A model generated the notes under the pieces. The model saw only the letters and a program-made list of their open reading frames with translations, did not search any database and had not been told where the DNA came from. This document shows positions 1 to 6,703 of a stretch of 11,408 nucleotides of DNA, piece after piece. Position numbers and translations under genes: made by a program. Location of the stretch: NCBI GenBank assembly GCA_902497215.1, contig CABVEH010000020.1, positions 1 to 11,408 on the forward strand, in the 5' to 3' direction. Position 1 is the stretch's first letter; the number at the start of each line of letters is the position of its first letter. Source of the DNA: an uncultured Eggerthellaceae bacterium. GTDB lineage: Bacteria > Actinomycetota > Coriobacteriia > Coriobacteriales > Eggerthellaceae.

Positions 1-462
1 GCAACCGACACCGAGAACAGGCAAGCCGAAGAGAACTTCGACCTCTTCGGCTCGTTTCGTTTCAAGGTCGACGCCAAAGGCCGCGTGGCCCTTCCTGCAA
101 AATTCCGCAAGGTCCTTTCGAAAGATCTCGTGGTGACGCTTTCTCCGCTGGACAAATGTGCCTACGTTTTCGAACCCGAGGGCTTCAACGACTGGGTCAA
201 GCAGCTCTTCGATGCGCGCTTCGGCGGCTACGACGCCGCAAAGGCCGAGCATCTGCACCTGCTTACCGCGCTGAAGGCCAATGTGGACAGCGTCGAGGTC
301 GACTCGTCGGGCCGCATATCCCTGAAGCAGGAAATCCGCGAAGGGGCCGGGATCGAGAAGGACGTCGTGCTCGTGGGGAACAACGGGCGCCTCGAGATCT
401 GGGATGCGAACAGCTTCGAGGAAACCATCGACAACGTGGACCTGAGCGTGTTCTTCAAGTAG
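1..462 (+). CDS. mraZ: MraZ transcriptional regulator / dcw cluster regulator, 5' end missing
   Basis: MraZ is a DNA-binding protein of the AbrB/SpoVT fold. It forms ring-shaped oligomers and, in studied bacteria, binds repeats upstream of its own operon to control the dcw cluster. The reading frame is open from the first base and ends at TAG 460-462, giving 153 visible codons. Both half-domains show the family DxxxR signature: VDAKGRVALPAKFR near visible residues 23-36 and VDSSGRISL in the second half. No in-frame ATG, GTG or TTG occurs before GTG 85. Starting at GTG 85 would remove the conserved FGSFRFKVDAKG segment, so the true start is upstream of the window. The protein therefore carries at least about 12 acidic or polar residues before the place where MraZ usually begins (M-F-x-G). 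The promoter and any MraZ boxes are out of view. Identity is secure; the exact start is unknown. Confidence 0.93.
   Translation, partial: ATDTENRQAEENFDLFGSFRFKVDAKGRVALPAKFRKVLSKDLVVTLSPLDKCAYVFEPEGFNDWVKQLFDARFGGYDAAKAEHLHLLTALKANVDSVEVDSSGRISLKQEIREGAGIEKDVVLVGNNGRLEIWDANSFEETIDNVDLSVFFK
24..52 (+). other. Perfect 10-bp inverted repeat (hairpin) inside the 5' part of mraZ
   Basis: AGCCGAAGAG (24-33) is exactly complementary in reverse to CTCTTCGGCT (43-52), leaving a 9-base loop. The sequence just after it is relatively T-rich (CGTTTCGTTTC, 53-63). In RNA this would be a stable stem-loop placed just before the first DxxxR motif of mraZ. It resembles a weak intrinsic terminator or attenuator but lacks an unbroken T run, and it lies in coding sequence. 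The structure is seen directly; a function is speculation. Confidence 0.6.
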
Positions 463-510
463 CGCTCGAGCCGCACGCAAGATGGCGTCCAAAGCCCAAG
501 CATCCGCACC

Positions 511-1467
511 ATGACAAGCGAATACCGGCACATACCAGTCCTGCTTGACGAGTGCATCGACCAGCTTCGGCTCGGACCCGACAAGGTCTTCGTCGATGCG
601 ACGCTCGGCTTTGCGGGACATTCCTACCAGGCAGCCATGCAGCTTGGCCCCAGCGGCCTGCTGATCGGCATCGACCAGGACGACGAGGCGATAGCCTACG
701 CCACGGAGAAGCTGGCAAGCATCCCCGACGGCGAGCGCCCCCAGGTCGAGGTCATGCATGGCAACTTCGGAGAGCTGGACGAGCTTCTCCTTGCCGCCGA
801 AATCCCGGGAATCGACGCGATCCTGTTCGACCTCGGGATGTCTTCGGTCCAGATCGATACCCCAGAGCGCGGCTTTGCATTCAAGGCCGACGCACCCCTC
901 GATATGCGGATGGATCCGGGTAAACAAACCCAAACCGCAGCAGAGATCGTCAACACTTCAAACGCAGCAGATCTCGCTCGGATCATTCGCACTAACTCGG
1001 ACGAGAGGTGGGCGTCGCGGATCGCGGAATTCGTCGTCAAGGAGCGCGAGAGGCGCCCGATAGAGACGTCGGGTCAGCTCGTCGACGTCATCAAGGCGGC
1101 CATACCCGCGTCCGCGAGGCGCAAGGGAGGCCATCCTGCGAAGCGCACGTTCCAGGCCTTGCGCATGGAAGTGAACGACGAGCAGGGCGTGCTTAGGCGC
1201 GGCCTCGAGGCGGCCATACGCTGGCTGAACCCCGGCGGCCGCATCTGCGTCATCAGCTACCACTCCATCGAGGACCGCATAACGAAGGAGGCCTTCGGGG
1301 CCTTCGCCAACAGGTGCACATGCCCTCCAGACCTTCCGGTCTGCGCCTGCGGAAGGAAGCCGGTAATCGAGATTGTCACAAGGAAGCCGATTCTTCCAGC
1401 CGAATCGGAAATCTGCGAAAACGCGCGGGCGCGCAGCGCGAAGCTGCGGGTCGCAAGGAAGCTGTAG
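511..1467 (+). CDS. rsmH: 16S rRNA (cytosine(1402)-N(4))-methyltransferase RsmH
   Basis: RsmH (MraW) uses S-adenosylmethionine to methylate N4 of C1402 in the decoding centre of 16S rRNA. The 318-residue length is normal. Visible family blocks are HIPVLLDECI at residues 7-16, the SAM-binding loop DATLGFAGHS from residue 29, FDLGMSSVQID, the RGFAFKADAPLDMRMD block, HPAKRTFQALRMEVNDE, and ISYHSIEDR. The C-terminal cysteine cluster CTCPPDLPVCACG is typical of Gram-positive and actinobacterial members. The SAM loop reads GFAGH where GxGGH is usual. The gene lies 48 bases after mraZ with no clear Shine-Dalgarno sequence before ATG 511. That start is kept because the HIPVLL block falls at its usual place near the N-terminus. 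The pairing of mraZ and rsmH at the head of the dcw cluster is standard. Confidence 0.96.
   Translation: MTSEYRHIPVLLDECIDQLRLGPDKVFVDATLGFAGHSYQAAMQLGPSGLLIGIDQDDEAIAYATEKLASIPDGERPQVEVMHGNFGELDELLLAAEIPGIDAILFDLGMSSVQIDTPERGFAFKADAPLDMRMDPGKQTQTAAEIVNTSNAADLARIIRTNSDERWASRIAEFVVKERERRPIETSGQLVDVIKAAIPASARRKGGHPAKRTFQALRMEVNDEQGVLRRGLEAAIRWLNPGGRICVISYHSIEDRITKEAFGAFANRCTCPPDLPVCACGRKPVIEIVTRKPILPAESEICENARARSAKLRVARKL
1455..1460 (+). promoter_or_regulatory. Probable ribosome binding site for the TTG-started ftsL-like gene
   Basis: AAGGAA lies inside the last codons of rsmH, 13 bases before TTG 1474. The spacing is longer than ideal, but this is the only Shine-Dalgarno-like sequence near the start. 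It suggests translation coupled to rsmH termination. Confidence 0.4.
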
Positions 1468-1473
1468 CAAAAC

Positions 1474-1989
1474 TTGAGCAGAAACGCCGCATACAACTAC
1501 GACTCCGTCGCGTACAAGTACGATTCGTTCGACTACGCATACGAGGCCCCGGCGCCCGAGCAGAAGCCTGCACGGCGCGTAGGCGTCATACCTGGCGGTG
1601 CCCATGGCCGCGCTGCGGAGAAGTCCCCGGCCCATCAGCTTGCCGCGAAGGTGGCGAAGGCAACCGTGGCTGCCGTCGTCCTGTTCGCAGGCATAGGGTT
1701 CGGAAGGATCAGCCTCAGCGCGGCCACTGTTGCAGAGGCGTTGGAGGCCCGCGAGATAAACACCCATCTTGAGACCGCCCGTTCGACCATCAGCGAGCTG
1801 GAGGTCGCGCAAAGCTCGCTTTCCAACCCCACGCGCATCAAGGCCGAGGCCGCGGCGCTTGGCATGGCCAGCCCCGCGTCCACTTCGGTAATCGACATCT
1901 CCGGCGACGTGGTCGTCACCGACGCGGAAGGAAACCTTTCCCTGTCCGAGAGCATAAAGGCGCTGGAAGGCGCCGGACAGACAGGCTAG
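1474..1989 (+). CDS. ftsL: FtsL-like cell division membrane protein
   Basis: This 171-residue protein occupies the ftsL slot between rsmH and ftsI. It has a cytoplasmic N-terminal region of about 60 residues, one membrane span at about residues 62-82 (ATVAAVVLFAGIGFG), and then a short helical stretch likely to form a coiled coil (about 83-117). The block NPTRIKAEAAALGMASP resembles the 'P-RI-x-x-A-x-x-LGM-x-x-P' end seen in FtsL and DivIC proteins. FtsL-type proteins pair with a DivIC/FtsB partner and activate FtsWI at the septum. The start is bracketed: the rsmH stop at 1465-1467 is in the same frame, and TTG 1474 is the first start codon after it, with AAGGAA 13 bases upstream. The only later candidate, GTG 1651, would remove the whole cytoplasmic region and leave a gap of over 180 bases. 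The N-terminus carries three tandem YxY heptads. The family is very divergent, so the name rests on position and architecture. Confidence 0.78.
   Translation: MSRNAAYNYDSVAYKYDSFDYAYEAPAPEQKPARRVGVIPGGAHGRAAEKSPAHQLAAKVAKATVAAVVLFAGIGFGRISLSAATVAEALEAREINTHLETARSTISELEVAQSSLSNPTRIKAEAAALGMASPASTSVIDISGDVVVTDAEGNLSLSESIKALEGAGQTG
1492..1554 (+). repeat. Three degenerate 21-base tandem units encoding YxY heptads
   Basis: Units 1492-1512, 1513-1533 and 1534-1554 encode YNYDSVA, YKYDSFD and YAYEAPA. Each begins Tyr-x-Tyr followed by an acidic residue. The six tyrosines fall at residues 7, 9, 14, 16, 21 and 23 of the FtsL-like protein, an exact 7-residue period. The DNA copies are diverged at third positions, so the repetition is conserved at protein level rather than a fresh duplication. 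Confidence 0.75.
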
Positions 1990-2004
1990 CCGGGCTTTTT
2001 CGCA

Positions 2005-3660
2005 ATGGGCACCGAATCCCGATCGTTCGTATACGTCAAGAGGATATTCCTGGCCATAGCGGCGCTGTTCCTTCTGCGCCTCGCGTTCCTCCAGGTGTTC
2101 GTTCACGGCGAGTACACCGCCGACGCTACCGAGGTGCGCACCATCCAGTACACCACGGCCCCCCATCGCGGGACCATATACGACCGCAACGGCACCGTGC
2201 TTGCCGTCAGCGTCGACGCCACCACCATCTACGCCAACCCCACCGAGGTGACCAACGTGGAATACGAGGCAGGCAAGCTCGCCTCGACCCTGGGCGGCGA
2301 GGCGTCCGAATACGCCGAGCTGCTGCGCACCGAGGACACCCCGTTCGTGTACGTGAAGCGCCAGGCCGACGTGGAGGACGCCGACCGCGTCAAGCAGCTG
2401 CAGCTCGACGGCATCTACTTCCTGGAGGAAAGCCGCCGAGAGTACCCCAACAAGTCCATAGGCGGCAACGTGATCGGCGCCTGCGACGTCGACGGAAACG
2501 GCATCTGCGGCCTCGAGCTGCAATACGACGAGATCCTGCGCGGAACCCCCGGCGAGTACTCCGCCGAGCGCGGGGTGAACGGCGCGCCGATTCCCGGAGG
2601 CGTGCACCAGGACGTTCCGGCCGTCGACGGCGAGGACATAATCATCTCGATAGACATCACCCTGCAGGACGCGCTGGAACGCGCCCTGGAGAAGGGCCTC
2701 GAGAAGTACGACGAGCCGCGCCACGGCTCGGCGACCGTGATGGACGCCGAGACCGGCGAGATACACGCGATGGCGTCGTACCCGTACCTGAACCCCGCCG
2801 ATCTGGCCGACTCGATGGTGGGTTCCGACAACCTGACGCCCGTGACGCAGTCGTTCGAGCCCGGGTCGGTGTTCAAGGCGTTCAGCGCGCTGGCCGTCCT
2901 GCAGGAAAACGCCCTCGGGCCCAACGACGAGCTGTTCGTGCCCGCCGAGCTGAAGGCCGACGAGTACACCATCACCGACGCGCACGAGCGCGAGGACGAG
3001 ACCATGACGTTCTCCACCATCTTGGACAACTCGTCGAACGTGGGCATCTCGCTGGCCATAGACAAGGTCGGGTTCGGCAAGCTGTCGAACATCCTCACCG
3101 CGCTCAAGTTCTCCGAGCCGACGGGGATCGACTTCCCCGGCGAGGACTCAGGGTCGCTGACCGAGGTGAGCCAGTGGTCGCAGATCGGCGGCTACAACAT
3201 CTCGTTCGGCCAGGGCGTCACCGCGACCCCGCTCCAGGTCACGCGGGCCTACGGCGCGCTTGCCAACAACGGGGTGATGGTGCAGCCGCACTTCCTCATC
3301 GCGAAGCCCCAGACCGGCGAGCGTCCCGAGTACGAGAGCGAGCAGGTGCTCCACGACCAGGAGGCCATCGACACGCTCAACGGGATGCTGCGCGGCGTGG
3401 TCACCAACGGCACCGGCAAGGACGCATACATCAACGGCTACGAGGTGGTCGGCAAGACGTCCACCGCCGAGATCGCCGAGAACGGCACGTACGCCGAGGA
3501 CCGCTACAACCTCTGCTTCGCGGGCTTCATCGCGAACTCGTCCAGCAAGCTGGTGTGCAACGTGACGGCCAACGACGTGCACTACGACCGCAACGTGGCC
3601 GGAATCTTTCGCGATATAATGGTCGAGGCGATCGACCTGTACAAGATAGTTCCCGAGTGA
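2005..3660 (+). CDS. ftsI: Class B penicillin-binding protein, septal D,D-transpeptidase (FtsI/PBP3-like)
   Basis: This enzyme cross-links peptidoglycan stem peptides at the division septum outside the membrane, together with FtsW. The 551 residues comprise a short cytoplasmic tail, a membrane anchor at about residues 13-32, and a PBP dimerisation domain beginning around the block RGTIYDRNG (55-63). The transpeptidase domain runs from about residue 235 to the end. Its motifs are SVFK with nucleophile S288 and K291, SSN at 343-345, and a third box reading KTST at 484-487 where KTGT is usual. The block GGYNISFGQGVTATPLQ is also typical. There are no PASTA domains. Four ectodomain cysteines (C160, C168, C504, C518) are present. 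ATG 2005 follows the ftsL stop by 15 bases with no Shine-Dalgarno sequence; the ftsL stop is in the same frame and limits upstream extension. The cluster position supports the division role over elongation. Confidence 0.93.
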   Translation: MGTESRSFVYVKRIFLAIAALFLLRLAFLQVFVHGEYTADATEVRTIQYTTAPHRGTIYDRNGTVLAVSVDATTIYANPTEVTNVEYEAGKLASTLGGEASEYAELLRTEDTPFVYVKRQADVEDADRVKQLQLDGIYFLEESRREYPNKSIGGNVIGACDVDGNGICGLELQYDEILRGTPGEYSAERGVNGAPIPGGVHQDVPAVDGEDIIISIDITLQDALERALEKGLEKYDEPRHGSATVMDAETGEIHAMASYPYLNPADLADSMVGSDNLTPVTQSFEPGSVFKAFSALAVLQENALGPNDELFVPAELKADEYTITDAHEREDETMTFSTILDNSSNVGISLAIDKVGFGKLSNILTALKFSEPTGIDFPGEDSGSLTEVSQWSQIGGYNISFGQGVTATPLQVTRAYGALANNGVMVQPHFLIAKPQTGERPEYESEQVLHDQEAIDTLNGMLRGVVTNGTGKDAYINGYEVVGKTSTAEIAENGTYAEDRYNLCFAGFIANSSSKLVCNVTANDVHYDRNVAGIFRDIMVEAIDLYKIVPE

Positions 3661-3664
3661 GACG

Positions 3665-5194
3665 ATGACCATGTCCAAGACTTGCGAAGAACTCTTCTGT
3701 GGGGCTGAGGCCACCATCCTCGGCAATTCGTCCGAACCCGTCAGCGGCATAGCCTACCGAAGCGACGCCGTGAAGCCAGGCGATGCGTTCTTCTGCATCG
3801 TGGGGCTGAAGGTTGACGGGCACTCCTTCGCGCAGGACGCGATAGACCGCGGTGCCCGCGTGATAGTCGCCGAGCGCAGGCTTTACCTGGCCGACGCCAC
3901 CGACGTCACGGTGGTCGTCGTCCCCGACTCGCGCCGGGCCATGGCCGAGGCGGCATGCGCCTTCTACGGCAACCCGTCGCACGACTTCAAGCTGGTGGGG
4001 GTCACGGGCACCAACGGCAAGACCACGACCACCTACCTGGTGGAGGCCATAGCGCGGCAGGCCGGCTACAAGACCGGCGTCATCGGCACGGTGGGCATGC
4101 GCATAGGCGACGAGCAGTTCCCAAGCGAGCACACCACCCCCGAGTCGCCCGACCTGCAGAAGACGCTGGCGCGAATGCGCGACGCGGGCTGCGAGGTCGT
4201 CGTCATGGAGGTCAGCTCGCACGCGCTGGACCTCAAGCGCGTGTGGGGCACCCGTTTCGCCGTCACGGCGTTCACGAACCTCACGCAGGACCACCTCGAC
4301 TACCATCTCACCTTCGACGCCTACTTCGAGGCCAAGGCGTTGCTGTTCGGCGAGGGATACCCGGCCAAGCGCGTGATCGGCGCCGACGGGAAGTGGGGGG
4401 CCGAGCTGGCTTCCCGCTGCATCGGCGCAGGCGACGACGTCCTAACGTTCGGGTTCGACGCCGCACGCGACCTGCATCCCGAAAGCGTCGACTATTCCAT
4501 CAGGGGCACCGATCTGTCGCTTTCCGTGTGCGGAGAGGTGCGCGACTTCTCGTACTCGCTGGTGGGGCGCTTCAACGTCGAGAACGTCATGACGTCGTAC
4601 GGCATAGGCATGCAGCTTGGCATATCCCAGGACGACATCGTCGCCGCCCTGTCCAAGACCTGCCTGGTCCCCGGACGGCTGCAGCGCATCGACTCGGGGC
4701 TTGGCGAGGACTTCTCGGTGTACATCGACTACGCGCACACCCCCGACGCCCTGGCCAAGGTGATAGACACGCTGAACGGGCTGGGGAACGGGCGCACCAT
4801 AGTCGTGTTCGGATGCGGAGGCGACCGCGACGCCGCCAAGAGGCCCATCATGGGGCACGCGGCGCTTGCGGCCGACTACGCCATCGTCACCAGCGACAAC
4901 CCGCGCTCCGAGGACCCGGCCGCCATCATCGCCGAGATCGTCGCCGGCATGGAAGAAGGCGCGAAGGGCGCCTCCGACGCATGCAGCACCGACTCGCCGG
5001 CGTTCGAGGTCGTCGTGGACAGGCGCGAGGCCATACGCAAGGCCGTATCGCTTGCCGGCCCCGACGACGTCGTGCTCATCGCCGGCAAGGGCCACGAGGA
5101 CTACCAGATAATAGGCGACGCCACCGTCCACTTCGACGACGGCGAAGAGGCGCTTGCAGCCATGCTTGCGTTGGCTGGCGGCCCACGAGGCTAG
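3665..5194 (+). CDS. murE: UDP-MurNAc-L-Ala-D-Glu: meso-diaminopimelate ligase MurE
   Basis: MurE is a cytoplasmic ATP-dependent ligase that adds the third residue of the peptidoglycan stem peptide. The 509-residue protein shows the N-terminal substrate-binding domain with SGIAYRSDAVKPGDAFF, then the ATP loop GTNGKT at 115-120. The expected carbamylated lysine is K224 in YFEAKALLF. The selectivity motif DNPR lies at 411-414 and GKGHEDYQ starts at G474. In E. coli MurE, DNPR with the Gly and Glu of GKGHE contact meso-diaminopimelate, whereas lysine-adding enzymes have a different motif, so this enzyme should add meso-DAP. The gene starts 4 bases after ftsI. ATG 3665 and ATG 3671 are both possible starts (two residues apart), and GTGAG at 3657-3661 is a weak ribosome binding site. 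Identity is secure. Confidence 0.96.
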   Translation: MTMSKTCEELFCGAEATILGNSSEPVSGIAYRSDAVKPGDAFFCIVGLKVDGHSFAQDAIDRGARVIVAERRLYLADATDVTVVVVPDSRRAMAEAACAFYGNPSHDFKLVGVTGTNGKTTTTYLVEAIARQAGYKTGVIGTVGMRIGDEQFPSEHTTPESPDLQKTLARMRDAGCEVVVMEVSSHALDLKRVWGTRFAVTAFTNLTQDHLDYHLTFDAYFEAKALLFGEGYPAKRVIGADGKWGAELASRCIGAGDDVLTFGFDAARDLHPESVDYSIRGTDLSLSVCGEVRDFSYSLVGRFNVENVMTSYGIGMQLGISQDDIVAALSKTCLVPGRLQRIDSGLGEDFSVYIDYAHTPDALAKVIDTLNGLGNGRTIVVFGCGGDRDAAKRPIMGHAALAADYAIVTSDNPRSEDPAAIIAEIVAGMEEGAKGASDACSTDSPAFEVVVDRREAIRKAVSLAGPDDVVLIAGKGHEDYQIIGDATVHFDDGEEALAAMLALAGGPRG

Positions 5195-5206
5195 GCGGAA
5201 CGGCAC

Positions 5207-6703
5207 ATGCGTCTCAATTCGAAGCAGATCGTCCAGTACACCGGCGGCAAGTTCATCGTCGAGCCCATCGACGCCTCCGAGATAATGACGGGAATCACGT
5301 GGGACTCCCGCAACGTCAAGCGGGGCGACCTGTACGTGGCGCTTCCCGGCGAGCGCGTCGACGGGCACCAGTTCGTCGAGGACGCCATGCGCGCCGGCGC
5401 CCGAGGCGTGATGGTGACGGAGGCCCCGAAGGGGACCGCCTGCAACTACGCCGCAGAGCTGGGCGTTCCCGTGATCGAGGTGCCCAACACCTTCCATGCC
5501 ATTGAGGACCTTGCCCGCGCGTGGCGCGACTTCATAGGCGGCAAGGTCGTGGCTATAACCGGGTCCACCGGCAAGACCACCACGAAGAACCTCGTGCGCG
5601 ACGTGTGCGCGTCGCGGTTCGCCACGGTGGCCACGGTGGCGAACCAGAACAACGAGCTGGGCGTTCCCAACACCATACTGGCCGCCGACCCCGACACGAA
5701 GGTGGTCATCGTCGAGATGGGCATGCGCGGGCTCGGGCAGATATCCCACCTGTGCAGCATAGCCCGCCCCGACTGGGGCGTCGTCACCAACGTCGGCGAC
5801 TGCCACATGGAGCTTCTGGGTTCGCGCGAGAACATCGCAAGGGCCAAAGGCGAGCTGTTCGACGAGCTCCCCCCGGGTTCGGGCAAGGCGTTCGCGAACT
5901 ACGCCGACGAGTGCTCCGAGGCCATGGTGGCCGCATCGCGCTTGGCCGAGCGGGGGATAGAGGTCGTCCGGTACGGGCAAGGCGCCGAAGAGGCGCAGGG
6001 TGCAAGGGTGTGGCCCGAGGACGTCGTCATCGACTCGGAGGGGCGTGCGAGTTTCACGCTGTGCGAGCGCGGCTTCGCGAAGGATGCGCCGCGCGAGGCC
6101 ACTCTGTTCGACATGGAGGCCGACACCCGCAAGGCTGCATGCCACTTGAGCATCCGCGGCGAGCACAACGTCGCCAACGCATGCGCCGCGGCCGGGGTCG
6201 GAATCGCCTTGGGCATTCCGGTCGATGAGGTCGCAGCCGCTCTTTCCAAGTCGATTTCCGAGGCCGGCCGCCTCGAGACCTTGGTGGCGCGCGACGGCTT
6301 CACGGTGATAAACGACTCGTACAACGCCAACCCCGATTCCATGCGCGCCGCGCTGAAGCTGCTTTCCTCCATGGACGTTGCAGGGAGCCGCATAGCGGTG
6401 CTGGGCGACATGGGAGAGCTGGGAGACGTCGAGGTGTCGTGCCACGAAGGCATCGGCGAGTTCGCGGCCGCCCTGTACGACGACGGGGCGCTGGACGGGC
6501 TGGTGTGCATAGGCGAGCTCAGCCGCCACATGCACGACGCGGCGGCCGAAGGGGGCATGCCTCCCGAGTCGCTCAGGCACGTCTCCGGAATAGCCGAGGT
6601 GCTGGAGATGCTGGAGGGCCGGCTTGCTGCCGGCGACGTTGTGCTGGTGAAGGCTTCGCACTTCATGAACCTCGACCGCCTGGTGAAAGGGCTCGTGAGC
6701 TAG
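5207..6703 (+). CDS. murF: UDP-MurNAc-tripeptide: D-Ala-D-Ala ligase MurF
   Basis: MurF adds D-Ala-D-Ala to the UDP-MurNAc-tripeptide, completing the pentapeptide precursor in the cytoplasm. The 498-residue protein has an N-terminal domain with the TGITWDSRNVKRGDLYVAL block. The ATP loop GSTGKT is at residues 119-124, followed by the NQNNELGVPNT segment typical of MurF. Further family blocks are EMGMRGLGQI and NVGDCHMELLGSRENIARAKGE, with K214 the likely carbamylated lysine, and NDSYNANPDSMRAAL in the C-terminal domain. AGGCGGA at 5193-5199, overlapping the murE stop, is a reasonable ribosome binding site 7 bases before ATG 5207. The gap from murE is 12 bases. A 30-base near-palindrome lies in the coding sequence just after the ATP loop. 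Family assignment is clear. Confidence 0.96.
   Translation: MRLNSKQIVQYTGGKFIVEPIDASEIMTGITWDSRNVKRGDLYVALPGERVDGHQFVEDAMRAGARGVMVTEAPKGTACNYAAELGVPVIEVPNTFHAIEDLARAWRDFIGGKVVAITGSTGKTTTKNLVRDVCASRFATVATVANQNNELGVPNTILAADPDTKVVIVEMGMRGLGQISHLCSIARPDWGVVTNVGDCHMELLGSRENIARAKGELFDELPPGSGKAFANYADECSEAMVAASRLAERGIEVVRYGQGAEEAQGARVWPEDVVIDSEGRASFTLCERGFAKDAPREATLFDMEADTRKAACHLSIRGEHNVANACAAAGVGIALGIPVDEVAAALSKSISEAGRLETLVARDGFTVINDSYNANPDSMRAALKLLSSMDVAGSRIAVLGDMGELGDVEVSCHEGIGEFAAALYDDGALDGLVCIGELSRHMHDAAAEGGMPPESLRHVSGIAEVLEMLEGRLAAGDVVLVKASHFMNLDRLVKGLVS
5616..5645 (+). repeat. 30-bp near-perfect palindrome with internal 9-bp direct repeat, inside murF
   Basis: The left arm GGTTCGCCACGGTGG (5616-5630) and the right arm CCACGGTGGCGAACC (5631-5645) pair at 14 of 15 positions with no spacer. 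GCCACGGTG also occurs twice in direct tandem (5621-5629 and 5630-5638), encoding the ATVATVAN stretch of MurF. The palindrome could fold as a stem in mRNA or serve as a dyad site in DNA. No poly-T follows, so it is not an intrinsic terminator. Confidence 0.6.

Noticed and set aside
463..510. Gap between mraZ and rsmH checked for a promoter, small gene or MraZ-type TGGG repeats
   Set aside because: No -10/-35 pair, repeat or convincing ribosome binding site is visible in the 48 bases.
1984..2000. Possible terminator between ftsL and ftsI (GGCTAGCC, then GGGCTTTTT)
   Set aside because: The palindrome has no loop and no other stable stem precedes the five T bases. Stopping transcription here would cut off essential downstream genes.
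958..2985. A 675-codon open frame on the - strand opposite rsmH, ftsL and ftsI
   Set aside because: It is opposite three supported genes, has no recognisable motif, and has low-complexity composition typical of antisense frames in GC-rich DNA.
3955..5505. A long + strand frame overlapping murE and the start of murF
   Set aside because: The translation is dominated by Arg, Gly and His. The murE frame in the same place carries all catalytic motifs.
6618..6634. GCCGGC-TTGCT-GCCGGC hairpin near the end of murF
   Set aside because: The six-base stem uses a self-complementary word that is frequent in GC-rich DNA, and no T run follows.
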